A stretch of 64,000 nt of DNA from Paenibacillus sp. FSL H7-0331 (lineage in GTDB: Bacteria; Bacillota; Bacilli; Paenibacillales; NBRC-103111). Under the pieces are notes generated by a model, which was not told the DNA's origin, ran no database searches, and worked only from the letters and a program-made list of their open reading frames with translations. The first letter of the stretch is position 1; each line of letters opens with the position of its first letter. The translations under genes were made by a program, and so were the position numbers. Location: the NCBI RefSeq assembly GCF_001956045.1, contig NZ_MRTH01000038.1, forward strand, positions 1 through 64,000, in the 5' to 3' direction. Below are positions 9,063 to 17,979 of this stretch, one piece after another.

Positions 9063-12000
9063 CTACGGAATCAGCCCATTCAAGCCAGTCGGTAAATACA
9101 TAGTGACTCGGGTTCCCCTTCCCATCTCGGAGCTAAAGGTCAAGGTAGCCCCTGGAATCGAATCTAGACGTTTACGGATATTGGGGATACCAATTCCGAC
9201 ATTTGGCGATTCACCTTTGGACATTTGATACAGAAGATCGTTCGGAATCCCGATGCCATCATCTTCAATGATCACCTTTATGTACCCTTCACCTTCGTCA
9301 ATCTTAAGCGTAACTTGTCCATATCCCTCTTTCTCGAACAGCCCGTGTCGAATCGCATTTTCCACAAACGGCTGGATGCATAAGGAAGGAATATGATAGT
9401 ACCGAACACTTTTATCAACGTCACATACAAATTCAAACCGTTCACCAAAACGAGCCCTTTCGATCTCAACATACGCATGAATCAGCTCCAATTCACGAGA
9501 CAGAGGAACAAATAGCGTAGAGCGATCCATATCAAGGATGTAACGTAAATATTGACTGAGCATCGTTAATAAATAGGCTGCTTTCTCTCCGTCCGTATAA
9601 CAAAAAGAAATCACGCTGCTCAGTGCATTGTACAAAAAATGCGGTTTGATCTGAGCTTGATGAAATGCTTGTTCATTGCGAATTGCTTCCTGAATCGCGG
9701 TTTTCATGGCAATTAGGGTCTGGATTCTGGCGATTAACGTCTCTGCGTCAAAAGGCTTGGTAACATAATCATTGGCCCCTGCCCTGAAGCCGATTGCGAT
9801 ATCCTGGGAGGTGTCCTTGACAGTGGTAAACAAGATGGGCAGATCAAGAATTGAATAGCCTCCTCGAAGTATGCGGCACAATTCAATTCCGGAGGTTTCA
9901 GGCATCATGACATCCAGAACAACCAGGTCGACTTGAGGGTGCTGCTTGATCTTGACCATCGCCTCTTTAGCCGATAATGCCGTAAGCACGTTATACTTAT
10001 GTCGCTTCAGAATGTTAAGCAAAATATGGATGTTCGAAGCCTCATCATCGACAATCATAATCGTGTGACCCTGCTGATCCAGAATATCCAGAGGCAGGTG
10101 ATCACGCGTAACACGCTGAGGCTCTGATGTCGTATAGGCTGTTTCACGGTAGAATGGAATCGGGGCCACGCTTGGCAATGTGAACCTCATTCGTGTTCCT
10201 TGTCCGACCTCTGACCAATCAACCCGGATGTCCCCTTCCATTTGTTCGACAAGCTTACGGCTAATATACAACCCAACACCCATACCCGTGTATCCATCCT
10301 GGGGAATCGGCTGATTGAACTGCTCAAAATAACCAAATATGGCAGCTTGTTTAGCCTTGGAGATCCCTGTTCCCGTATCCTCAACGAAAATCGATACCGT
10401 GTCATCGAGCACACTCGACATCACTGTGATCGTTCCTTTAACTGTATGCTTGATGGCATTATGCACAAGATTGTACATGATTTGACGCAGCCGGTTCTCG
10501 TCCGCCCGAACCCAGACATCGGAACCCACTCGATTATCAAGCCGCACCTCCTTACCCAACAGTTCAAATTCCAGTACATCAAACACAATTTGCACCACAA
10601 CCCTCACATCTACAACGGTCAGATGCAATCGCAGCTCTCCGTGCTTTAAACGAGTGACATCAATCAAATCGTGAATCAACATCGATAGCTTGACGGATGT
10701 ATCCTTGATCAGCCATAAATTTTGTTTTTGCTTCAATGTTAAATTTCGTTCCTCATCAACCAGTAAATGCGATGTCATGTTCATAATGCCGTGCAGCGGC
10801 GTCTTGATCTCATGGGACGTATGGGTCAAAAATTCATCCTTCCGCTGATTGGAAACCATTAGTTGATGCGTAAGCTTCTCTGTCTTCTCATAGGCGTTCG
10901 CGAATCTTATAGCAAGCAGCATATTTATAAATGCAATAAAGCAAAGTATGCTTACTTTCCCTGCCAGATCGGTAGGAACGATATTCACGGTATATAAAAT
11001 TCCATCTATCAAAAAAGCAGTCAGTGAAACGATACCGCAAATGAATAACATCAGTTCCTTGCGGTTTGACGAATCTCGTTCATTTAAGCTGTACAAATAA
11101 ATCATTCGTCCCAATAGGTACATCGCTGCGATTCCTATATAAAATAAGAAAACAGGTTTAATTTGACTGTGTACTTGATAAGGCAGAGTTAGTGTCGCTG
11201 CCATATACAAAACAATCGGAGCCAGCATTAGATTCATCTTACGGGACGTCAGAAGCCGCATATCAATGGAGCAAAAAAACAATATAATCACAGCTGCGCT
11301 GAGAAACTCACTTAAATCGAGCAGCTTGTAGCTGATAGCAAAAGGAAGCTCGGGCAGCAGCCTTTGCAGAAGCTTCTCGCCAAAAAGCATCTGGTTAAAC
11401 AGCAGGGTTACCAAATACAGCCCACTAAATAAATAAGTCTTCTCTCTCCTGCCCAGAAAATAAAAGCTAAGATGATACACCCCAAACATACCCAAAATAA
11501 ATACAGCCGCAATATCAGTTCCTATCTGAATACTATTCATCTTCGTAATGTCCTGATGCAACCCGAGTTGAATCGAATTAACGATACCGCCATTGACATA
11601 CACATAGTTGGCCACTTGAATCACAATTTCAACTTCACTTTCCTTCGGTTGAAAAAACGCGGTGTAGGGCGTATTGCCAGGCTTATGCAGGAGTGGATCC
11701 GCTGCTGGTTGTCCGCTGCTCCCCTCGACCTTTCCATTAATATATAGACGGTGAGACATCCGAATGCTTCTCACTTTTACACCTAATACTTCGTCCGAAA
11801 CCGGAACGATCACCTTCAGCCGGTATGTTCCATATCCCGTTTTACTTACCCCGCCAACCGTTTGTTCTCCTTTCCATGTGCCGGGTACAGAGGTATACGG
11901 AACTACTGCTCCTAAACCTTGCTTAAAATCAGCAGGCTCCAGCATTTGACCTTCATAAAACTCCCACTCGCCATCCAGGACAACTAATCCCTGTCGGTTG

Positions 12001-12152
12001 AAATCCCAATTAGACAAATCCTGTACTCCATGCTTTGCCAGCGGAGTATCCCGATTTGGTATCGTTTGATTATATATTGCGATAAAAAGCGCCATGAAAA
12101 GTGAAAAGATCAAGCCCATCACAATGAGCTTGCGATAATATACGCTTATCAA
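9063..12152 (-). CDS. Hybrid sensor histidine kinase, 7TMR-DISM type with two kinase modules
   Basis: A 1029-residue membrane kinase; start TTG 12152 with GGGAGGG at 8 nt. Order: N-terminal membrane anchor (about 12-28); extracellular 7TMR-DISMED2-like jelly roll (about 50-190); seven membrane segments (about 205-410); HisKA with the phospho-acceptor His in TSHEIKTPLHG; HATPase_c (about 540-665); receiver domain (about 695-815, VVLDVMMPETSG); and a second, LytS-like kinase module with His in QIKPHFLYNALSS plus HATPase_c (PFVENAIRHG, GIGIPNIRKR) to the C-terminus. DISMED2 folds resemble carbohydrate-binding domains, so the signal may be an external sugar or wall component (inference). The internal receiver suggests a relay, with the second kinase module phosphorylating the SARP-type regulator encoded next. 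The operon promoter has the same direct repeats as the SLH gene. Confidence 0.9.
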   Translation of the reverse strand: MISVYYRKLIVMGLIFSLFMALFIAIYNQTIPNRDTPLAKHGVQDLSNWDFNRQGLVVLDGEWEFYEGQMLEPADFKQGLGAVVPYTSVPGTWKGEQTVGGVSKTGYGTYRLKVIVPVSDEVLGVKVRSIRMSHRLYINGKVEGSSGQPAADPLLHKPGNTPYTAFFQPKESEVEIVIQVANYVYVNGGIVNSIQLGLHQDITKMNSIQIGTDIAAVFILGMFGVYHLSFYFLGRREKTYLFSGLYLVTLLFNQMLFGEKLLQRLLPELPFAISYKLLDLSEFLSAAVIILFFCSIDMRLLTSRKMNLMLAPIVLYMAATLTLPYQVHSQIKPVFLFYIGIAAMYLLGRMIYLYSLNERDSSNRKELMLFICGIVSLTAFLIDGILYTVNIVPTDLAGKVSILCFIAFINMLLAIRFANAYEKTEKLTHQLMVSNQRKDEFLTHTSHEIKTPLHGIMNMTSHLLVDEERNLTLKQKQNLWLIKDTSVKLSMLIHDLIDVTRLKHGELRLHLTVVDVRVVVQIVFDVLEFELLGKEVRLDNRVGSDVWVRADENRLRQIMYNLVHNAIKHTVKGTITVMSSVLDDTVSIFVEDTGTGISKAKQAAIFGYFEQFNQPIPQDGYTGMGVGLYISRKLVEQMEGDIRVDWSEVGQGTRMRFTLPSVAPIPFYRETAYTTSEPQRVTRDHLPLDILDQQGHTIMIVDDEASNIHILLNILKRHKYNVLTALSAKEAMVKIKQHPQVDLVVLDVMMPETSGIELCRILRGGYSILDLPILFTTVKDTSQDIAIGFRAGANDYVTKPFDAETLIARIQTLIAMKTAIQEAIRNEQAFHQAQIKPHFLYNALSSVISFCYTDGEKAAYLLTMLSQYLRYILDMDRSTLFVPLSRELELIHAYVEIERARFGERFEFVCDVDKSVRYYHIPSLCIQPFVENAIRHGLFEKEGYGQVTLKIDEGEGYIKVIIEDDGIGIPNDLLYQMSKGESPNVGIGIPNIRKRLDSIPGATLTFSSEMGRGTRVTMYLPTGLNGLIP

Positions 12153-12254
12153 CTACGTATCCCTCCCATGGTATTCAACAATAAGTTCATACTACCATGT
12201 ATTCCTCATGATCGCTGTGATCTTGTTGAGAAAACTTTTGTGTTCATTCTAATC

Positions 12255-12290
12255 ATTCTATCAAACCGTTCTCACAAAATTCTCACAAAA
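12255..12290 (-). promoter_or_regulatory. SARP-type direct-repeat operator and -10 of the kinase operon
   Basis: The minus strand carries two identical contiguous 11-bp repeats of TTTTGTGAGAA (12290-12280 and 12279-12269), then an 8-bp spacer and a TAGAAT -10 box (12260-12255). This implies autoregulation by the encoded SARP-type regulator. In the rest of the 12153-12458 gap I see no further gene or hairpin. Confidence 0.65.
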
Positions 12291-12458
12291 TCTTAATACA
12301 ACAACTACGAGGCAGACCAGCAGCTCCAATGAATCCAATAAGCAGATAACCTTAATTTCGACATTTCCTGGGAAATACGAACAGCTTGGAATGGATGGCG
12401 AAAGTGGATATACTACTTGAGAAAGCCAAATCATCTAGTGAACTTGTGAGGTGCTGAT

Positions 12459-12824
12459 ATGTGTATTACGATCATTGTAGAAGGCAAGAACGACAAAAGC
12501 AGACTGCGGAGGCTGCTGACGGAGGACATTACTATACTTTGTACCTTTGGATCCTTGAACACGGAACGGCTTGAATCCTTAAAGAAGCAGGCCGATAGCA
12601 GCGATATTTTTTTATTTACAGATAACGATTCCTCCGGCAAAAAAATCCGCGCCATTTTACGAGATACATTCCCGGACGCAGAACAAATATATACCCGAAA
12701 AGGCTATGCAGGAGTAGAGGGTACACCCGATGAATATCTGATTCTTCAATTAGAAAAAGCCGGTTTGGAGGCGTATATTAACTACCCGCTTCCAGATCCG
12801 GCTCTAAGCAATAAATTGGATTAA
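12459..12824 (+). CDS. Toprim domain protein
   Basis: A 121-residue stand-alone Toprim protein. The acidic triad is visible: Glu8 in IIVEGKND, and Asp55/Asp57 in FTDNDSSGKK. This is the metal-binding signature shared by primases, topoisomerases, RNase M5 and OLD nucleases. There is no extra domain, so the biochemical role (small nuclease or RNase M5-like activity) stays open. ATG 12459 has GAGGTG about 5 nt upstream. Its 3' end overlaps the convergent AEC permease gene by 21 bp, and its left neighbour is divergent, so it is probably monocistronic. Confidence 0.75.
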   Translation: MCITIIVEGKNDKSRLRRLLTEDITILCTFGSLNTERLESLKKQADSSDIFLFTDNDSSGKKIRAILRDTFPDAEQIYTRKGYAGVEGTPDEYLILQLEKAGLEAYINYPLPDPALSNKLD

Positions 12825-13727
12825 ATAAATGACCAGTGTTACTGTACAAATACTAAAGATGGTCGATGAAAATACAACCTGTGAAGCAAATTCCGGTTCA
12901 TTATCGTATTCTACTGCGATCAACGCACTGCTTAGTGACGTTGGTACAGATGTCGCAAGCACAAGCGCTTGGGCCATCGTTCCATGAATACCCAGCAACC
13001 ATACGATACCAAATCCCACAGCAGGTCCAATCAATAAACGAAGCACATTGGAGAGCATAACATCAGAGAACATCAGCTTCCACTTCATGCTTCCCAGCTG
13101 CACACCCAAGGTTAAGAGTGCCGTACAGACAAAAGCATTGGAAATATACGTGATCGGCATATAGATCGGATCAGGAATAGGCATATGCAGCCAGCGCATC
13201 AGAAAGGCAAGTGGAATCACATAGATCACTGGCAGCGATAATATCGTACGCAGCGTTTGCCGCGGATCATTTTTATGGGCATTCACGCTGTATACCCCGT
13301 ACGTATTAGGCAGCAGTGACTGCATCATCATAATAATAATCTGAATAGAGAGCGTGAACGCATCCCCGACAAACACAAGCTGATTGAGCGGAAGCGCATA
13401 ATTGGCACTGTTATAAAAGATGACGCTGTTCCGCATCGCCGTGATCATACTATTCTGGTACCCTCTCACACGCATGATGAATTCTACCAGCAAAAACATC
13501 GCTGCCAGGTGAAGCGCAAAAAACAGCAAGGTTTGCAGCATCAATTGCATCGACAATGTAGATTCATACAACATTTTGAACACAAGCGCGGGTGAAAACA
13601 GATAAAAGTTCAGCTTCGAAAGCGTTCGAATATCAAGCTTGAACGCTCTATATAAAATAACACCCAAGGCAATCATGATGGAGAGCGGTATCACATTATT
13701 AAGTAAAATATAAATGAAGTACGTCAT
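12804..13727 (-). CDS. AEC (auxin efflux carrier) family permease
   Basis: A 307-residue integral membrane protein with about ten hydrophobic segments arranged as two five-helix bundles, the usual AEC length (300-320). The first bundle begins NNVIPLSIMIALG; the second contains TALLTLGVQLGS and ends VVFSSTIFSICTVTLVIY. AEC proteins export or exchange organic anions such as malate; the substrate here cannot be read from sequence. ATG 13727 has AAGGGAG 7 nt upstream. The gene lies 27 bp downstream of the SCO gene on the same strand and may be cotranscribed with it. Its stop overlaps the convergent Toprim gene. Confidence 0.88.
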   Translation of the reverse strand: MTYFIYILLNNVIPLSIMIALGVILYRAFKLDIRTLSKLNFYLFSPALVFKMLYESTLSMQLMLQTLLFFALHLAAMFLLVEFIMRVRGYQNSMITAMRNSVIFYNSANYALPLNQLVFVGDAFTLSIQIIIMMMQSLLPNTYGVYSVNAHKNDPRQTLRTILSLPVIYVIPLAFLMRWLHMPIPDPIYMPITYISNAFVCTALLTLGVQLGSMKWKLMFSDVMLSNVLRLLIGPAVGFGIVWLLGIHGTMAQALVLATSVPTSLSSALIAVEYDNEPEFASQVVFSSTIFSICTVTLVIYLIQFIA

Positions 13728-13754
13728 GCTTGCGCTCCCTTAACTAGTATACAC

Positions 13755-14381
13755 CTATCCTTCCTTGCTTAATTCGATCAGGTCCTGAGCGATTTTATCA
13801 ACATCCAGATCAGCGTCGTTACCCGCATAGTACCTTCTCATATCTCCCTTTTTATCAACAAGCAAAATCAGATTGCTGTGCGTAAATTGACCTTGTTGAT
13901 CCTTGACCACCATAACCCCGTATTTTTGCGCAAGATCGATTGTAGCTGCCTCATCACCACGCAGGAAATACCAGCCCTTAGGATCAGCGTGAAAGCTTTT
14001 GGAAAATTGCTGAAGCTGTGCTGTCGTATCTTTGGTTGGATCAAATGAAATCGATACAATAGCCGTTTTATCACCAAAAACGCCTTTTTTCACCAAAGCA
14101 TCCTGCACCTTGGACAGGTTATACGTAGTTGGCTGACATACATCAGGACAAGTGGAATAAAAAAAGTATACAAGCTTGGAGCGTCCAGCCAGCTCTGCCA
14201 GGCTAATCGATTTGCCATCAATATTATCGAGCTTAAAATCAGGAGCTTTTTTCATGACTTCCATTTTGCTGCTTGCGCTGTTGCCTTTGAGAACCATATA
14301 CCCCAATGTACCGATCATTGCCAGCAGAAGCACAATAACGATCAGCTTAAAGCCGTTTTTTTGTAAAAATGCGTTGTTCAT
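13755..14381 (-). CDS. SCO1/SenC-family copper chaperone for cytochrome oxidase
   Basis: A 208-residue, membrane-anchored thioredoxin-fold protein. An N-terminal hydrophobic anchor (LIVIVLLLAMIGTLGYMVL) is followed by an extracytoplasmic SCO domain with the copper ligands CPDVC and the conserved distal His in FTHSNLILLVDKKG. SCO proteins deliver copper to, or reduce, the CuA site of cytochrome c oxidase subunit II. It follows ctaB with a terminator in between, which fits a heme-copper oxidase biogenesis role. ATG 14381 is preferred (AAAAGG about 12 nt upstream); ATG 14393 in the same frame abuts that site. Confidence 0.9.
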   Translation of the reverse strand: MNNAFLQKNGFKLIVIVLLLAMIGTLGYMVLKGNSASSKMEVMKKAPDFKLDNIDGKSISLAELAGRSKLVYFFYSTCPDVCQPTTYNLSKVQDALVKKGVFGDKTAIVSISFDPTKDTTAQLQQFSKSFHADPKGWYFLRGDEAATIDLAQKYGVMVVKDQQGQFTHSNLILLVDKKGDMRRYYAGNDADLDVDKIAQDLIELSKEG

Positions 14382-14403
14382 CCGTGTTCCCATCCTTTTC
14401 GAT

Positions 14404-14431
14404 AAAAAAAATATCCCATGCTGCCATGGGA
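14404..14431 (-). terminator. Intrinsic terminator between ctaB and the SCO gene
   Basis: A 7-bp stem (TCCCATG / CATGGGA) with a 4-nt loop, preceded on the plus strand by seven A residues, so a T-run follows it on the minus strand. It would limit read-through from ctaB into the SCO gene. Confidence 0.7.
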
Positions 14432-14468
14432 CTTGAAGCTACATTACAATCGTTATTGCGGGCTATTT

Positions 14469-15419
14469 TTATTTCGCCACTGTAGTCAGGACCATAATAA
14501 TGAATAACAGTGTCAAGTAATTAATCGAATAAATAAATGTTTTCTTGGCCCATAGCACTTCTTCTTCGCCCTCGGTTTTCTTGAAGCCCTTCATACAGAG
14601 ATAAGCCCAATATAGGCCCATTACGATAGCCGCGTAGAAGTAAATGACATTAACGTAACCATATACATACAACAGCATGGAAACAGGCACCAGCAGTACT
14701 ACATAGCGGATCATACTGATCTTCGTGACATAGGTACCTTTAACTACAGGCAATAACGGAAACCCTGCTGCGCGATACTCCTCCATACGACGAATGCCAA
14801 GCGCCCAAAAGTGCGGAGGCTGCCACAGGAACAAAATCGCGAATAAAATAATCGCTCCCGCATCAATATCATGACGAACGGCGCAATAGCCGATAACCGG
14901 AGGAATCGCACCGGAAAAGCTGCCGACTACTGTACTCCATACTGAAGTACGTTTAAACCATGCCGTATAAATCCATACATAAGCAAACAATCCGATCATA
15001 CCCAATAATGCAGCTAACGGATTAACCAGCAACCACAGACCGGATACACCAATCACGCCCAGGATAATCCCATACCACATGACGACCTGAGGAGATAGCT
15101 TACCACTTGGCAGCGCACGATTTTGCGTACGAGCCATCTTCGTATCCATATCACGATCCAAATAATTGTTAAGTACACAACCCGAACCCATCACCAATGC
15201 AGTTCCCAGCATAGTAAACAACAATTGCAGCCAGTTAACCTGCCATCCAGAGGCTATCCAAAAGCCACCGAACGCTGTGATCGAATTCGAAAAAATAATA
15301 CCCGGCTTGGCCAACTGTACAAAATCCCTCCAGGTCACAGGGCCTTGGTCCACATGCTCCGCTTCCGATGCGGCAGGTAACGAATCGGCCGTAAGGTTAA
15401 CGCTGAGTTGATCTTTCAC
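14469..15419 (-). CDS. ctaB: Protoheme IX farnesyltransferase (heme O synthase)
   Basis: A 316-residue UbiA-family membrane prenyltransferase that transfers farnesyl from farnesyl diphosphate to heme b, making heme O for aa3/bo3-type oxidases. The two Asp-rich motifs are present: NNYLDRDMDTKM (about 95) and the second loop YCAVRHDIDAGA (about 195). Family signatures TQNRALPSG and WQPPHFWALGIRR are clear, and about nine membrane segments are seen. The start is GTG 15419 with AAGGAGG 10 nt upstream. Directly upstream sit three tandem copies of the pre-Shine-Dalgarno hairpin repeat. The SCO chaperone gene follows. Confidence 0.95.
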   Translation of the reverse strand: MKDQLSVNLTADSLPAASEAEHVDQGPVTWRDFVQLAKPGIIFSNSITAFGGFWIASGWQVNWLQLLFTMLGTALVMGSGCVLNNYLDRDMDTKMARTQNRALPSGKLSPQVVMWYGIILGVIGVSGLWLLVNPLAALLGMIGLFAYVWIYTAWFKRTSVWSTVVGSFSGAIPPVIGYCAVRHDIDAGAIILFAILFLWQPPHFWALGIRRMEEYRAAGFPLLPVVKGTYVTKISMIRYVVLLVPVSMLLYVYGYVNVIYFYAAIVMGLYWAYLCMKGFKKTEGEEEVLWAKKTFIYSINYLTLLFIIMVLTTVAK

Positions 15420-15435
15420 TTGATTGTATCCTCCT

Positions 15436-15537
15436 TAGAGTTTTGCTTTAGCAAAACTGACTTCGTAAGCATCTTCTGAGTTTTGCTTTTAGCAAAACTA
15501 ACTTCGTAAGCATCTTCTGAGTTTTCATTGAAAACTC
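15436..15537 (-). repeat. Three tandem pre-Shine-Dalgarno hairpin repeats upstream of ctaB
   Basis: In the ctaB sense direction there is first a degenerate hairpin (GAGTTTTC / GAAAACTC, 15519-15537). Two full units of about 40 bp follow, each with the box GCTTACGAAGT and a hairpin AGTTTTGC / GCAAAACT. The last unit runs directly into the ctaB ribosome site CTCTAAGGAGG. Other members lie upstream of ureF, urtC, the hemerythrin-like gene, the NreC-like gene and the yfhP-like gene. Confidence 0.85.
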
Positions 15538-15702
15538 TATATGAAGCAATTGCAGCGACATTCCCCTTTAACTTTTACAATCCTTATCATATCAACCTCA
15601 AATCCATTTGACAATAAAGCACGACACGAATTCAAAATATTGTCGCATCTTCAGACGAAATATGTAGCCGGATTGTCACTATTTCCAAGACATACAGAAT
15701 AG

Positions 15703-15732
15703 AAAAACCGACGGTTGCGTTAACCATCGGCT
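15703..15732 (-). terminator. Intrinsic terminator of trhO
   Basis: Stem CCGACGGTT / AACCATCGG with one mismatch and a short loop, followed on the minus strand by TTTTT. It lies 60 bp past the trhO stop. Confidence 0.75.
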
Positions 15733-15789
15733 TGTATTTTCTATTAAGATAACCAGCAAGGATCGGGAATAACCTGTAGGTATTTTTGC

Positions 15790-16695
15790 TTAACCGAGTT
15801 TGGTAACTGCTTTGTCATTACTTTCACATTCCGGGGTACAATAACCCTTATAAATCTCTTGACATTCATCACAGCAAAGATGCTGGTGATGGCACAAATC
15901 ATCCGTACAGTTAATGTAGGTATCAGTCGGTTTGTTGCAATGATGACAAACACCCACAATCACGTCCTCATCGGTTCGATTAATGGTGACCGAGACGCGA
16001 TCGTCAAATACATAACATTTGCCATCGAATAATTTCCCTTGAACTTCGGGATCTTTTCCGTAAGTAACAATTCCACCATCCAATTGATAAACTTCATTAA
16101 ACCCTTCATTCATTAATAATCCTGTCAGCTTTTCACACCGGATTCCGCCTGTGCAATAAGTCAGAATGGGCTTATCCTTAGCCTCTTTCAGATTATCACG
16201 AATCCACTGTGGAAAATCACGGAAGGATTCGACGTCAGGCTTGATCGCATTGCGAAAATGCCCAAGATCGAATTCATAATTATTTCTACCGTCCAGGACG
16301 ATAACATCTTCTTTTTGAAGCTGTTCATGGAATTCTTTAGGAGAAAGACGTTTCCCACTAAGAACATTGGGATCCAGGTGGTCTTCGTATCTTAGTGTAA
16401 CCAGCTCTTTTTTATGACGGACAAATATTTTTTTGAATGCATGCTCACTGGCCTCGTCAATTTTGAAAACCATGTCCGAAAAAAGCGGATGATTGTGCAT
16501 ATCCTTCATATATTGTTCGGTTTGTTCGATCGTACCCGATACAGTCCCGTTAATGCCTTCTTCTGCGACGATAATACGTCCCTTTAGCTCCAGGCTTTTG
16601 CAGTATGCAAGATGCTCGGCTGCAAACAACTCCGGCTCTGGGATTTGAACAAATTTGTAATATAATAAAATGCGAAACGAATTAATATCTGTCAA
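15790..16695 (-). CDS. trhO: tRNA uridine(34) hydroxylase TrhO (rhodanese family)
   Basis: A 301-residue protein of the YbfQ/YceA family, which makes 5-hydroxyuridine at the wobble position of certain tRNAs. The N-terminal acylphosphatase-like domain (FRILLYYKFVQIPEPE) is followed by a rhodanese domain (about 120-220) with the active-site Cys in YCTGGIRCEK and HFRNAIKPDVESF. The C-terminus carries a metal-binding Cys cluster (CHHCNKP, CHHQHLCCDECQ, CTPEC) typical of the longer Bacillales form. TTG 16695 is chosen (AAGAGGAG about 9 nt upstream) because residues before it are not family-like. The open frame to 16755 runs through an intrinsic terminator-like hairpin, so that part is more likely leader RNA. 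Confidence 0.88.
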   Translation of the reverse strand: MTDINSFRILLYYKFVQIPEPELFAAEHLAYCKSLELKGRIIVAEEGINGTVSGTIEQTEQYMKDMHNHPLFSDMVFKIDEASEHAFKKIFVRHKKELVTLRYEDHLDPNVLSGKRLSPKEFHEQLQKEDVIVLDGRNNYEFDLGHFRNAIKPDVESFRDFPQWIRDNLKEAKDKPILTYCTGGIRCEKLTGLLMNEGFNEVYQLDGGIVTYGKDPEVQGKLFDGKCYVFDDRVSVTINRTDEDVIVGVCHHCNKPTDTYINCTDDLCHHQHLCCDECQEIYKGYCTPECESNDKAVTKLG

Positions 16696-16732
16696 CGAAA
16701 ACCGCTCCTCTTCTTTTTCATTAATAAATTGT

Positions 16733-16760
16733 AAAAGCCTGTCGAGGTATCTCAACAGGC
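16733..16760 (-). terminator. Terminator-like hairpin in the trhO leader
   Basis: A 10-bp stem (GCCTGTTGAG / CTCGACAGGC, one G-U pair) with a 4-nt AUAC loop, followed by UUUU. It lies 38 bp upstream of the trhO start and downstream of a good promoter, so it could be an attenuator. Two smaller hairpins (TGAG/CTCA and AGCTC/GAGC arms) precede it at about 16770-16810. Confidence 0.6.
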
Positions 16761-16928
16761 GGCCCCATTCGCTCAGTCAGCTACCGAGCTTTGTGAGTAT
16801 CTCATCATCCGATCCGATCGTAGATTCTACTTTATGATTATTCATTATTTATCTCGATTTGTCACTAATAGATTGTGTCAAACTCACAACATATCTCCAT
16901 ATCCTCATGCAATTATTTTTATGAGTTC

Positions 16929-16957
16929 ATTTTAGTTTATTCCATATACATAGTCAA
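16929..16957 (-). promoter_or_regulatory. Sigma-A promoter of trhO with a long leader
   Basis: Minus-strand TTGACT (-35, 16957-16952), 17-bp spacer, TAAAAT (-10, 16934-16929). The distance to the TTG start is more than 200 nt, giving a leader that contains the hairpins near 16733-16810. The rest of 16761-17130 is AT-rich; I see no gene there. Confidence 0.6.
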
Positions 16958-17130
16958 CTTATATGTATGTTAAGTAAGCCATATGGATACAATTGGCACT
17001 ATTGACTAGAGAAGCTTTTACAAACACTTCCTTGTTTTGTATTAAGAAAAAGACGTTGTTGAGCATCTACCCTTTGAAATTCCAAGGTATAGCACCCAAT
17101 AACGTCCAGTTGCACAGCATGATCAATTGC

Positions 17131-17979
17131 TTATTTGCGTACATGTAGCGGCATTTTGCCAAAGAGCTGCTGACGAACGAACTGCCAGGCAGCTTCCTGT
17201 AACGATTGAATTTCGTATACTTTGTGCCCCAAAATGGATAGAACCACACCTTTTTTGTACGTACGGCTGATGCCATATTCCAGTGAGGCCGCTACCAACT
17301 GTTGCTCCATAAATAAGTTCAATGCTTCCACAAAAGCTGCGTCGACCTGCTCATTGAATATATAAAGTGTCCCCAGATGAGTAAACTCAGCCCAACTGCC
17401 GATTGTGTTCAGCCGCTGCTGTGAAGGTACGATCCTCTGCTTACTGCAATAAATGAGCTCATTCTCGTAAGTAACGCTGAGACGATTTTCATAATGCTCA
17501 TATTGAAAAAGCTCGCCTCGTTGTGTTCTCCCCGGACAAATGAGGTCGCTAAGAATCAAGGTCGATCCTGCTTCCATCTGCACATCCATCCGACTATACA
17601 ATACAGCATCCTTATACAGCATCATGGGCTCGGGCATGTACTCCACGTAGCTATCCGGTCCTAGTGTCAGAGATTGAACCTGCTCACTCGCGCGCACCGA
17701 TTCGGAGTCCCCCTGCCCAGGGCGCGCTGGATGCACCTTGGTATAGGATTGGTTCGTCATATACACATTCGAGCGTTCATCGAACCGCCAACTCATTTCA
17801 TATCGGTCACCTGCCATAATACCGGGAGAAGCATCCATCATATACACTCCAAGCTGACCGTAATCGAAAGCAAACGTCTTGGCAATTTTTAATGGGTAGG
17901 TGTTGTATTTATCGCTGATACTCGTCTGCCCCTCCCGCTCCTTAAAAGCAGCAGTGATGCAGCCGGTGATTTCAGGCAT
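17131..17979 (-). CDS. ureD: Urease accessory protein UreD (UreH)
   Basis: A 282-residue UreD/UreH-family protein, the normal length. With UreF and UreG it forms the complex that inserts carbamylated nickel into apo-urease. Family features are [43 protein letters not shown] and [13 protein letters not shown]. It is the last gene of ureABC-ureFGD. Its ATG overlaps the ureG stop region by 8 bp, indicating coupling. No terminator was found close to its stop; the next strong hairpin is at 16733-16760, beyond the trhO promoter. Confidence 0.93.
   Translation of the reverse strand: MPEITGCITAAFKEREGQTSISDKYNTYPLKIAKTFAFDYGQLGVYMMDASPGIMAGDRYEMSWRFDERSNVYMTNQSYTKVHPARPGQGDSESVRASEQVQSLTLGPDSYVEYMPEPMMLYKDAVLYSRMDVQMEAGSTLILSDLICPGRTQRGELFQYEHYENRLSVTYENELIYCSKQRIVPSQQRLNTIGSWAEFTHLGTLYIFNEQVDAAFVEALNLFMEQQLVAASLEYGISRTYKKGVVLSILGHKVYEIQSLQEAAWQFVRQQLFGKMPLHVRK

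Noticed and set aside
16700..16830. Possible T-box or TPP riboswitch before trhO, because of GAGATACC and a terminator
   Set aside because: No GGGTGGNACC T-box sequence, no Stem I motifs and no second TPP half; kept only as an unassigned structured leader.
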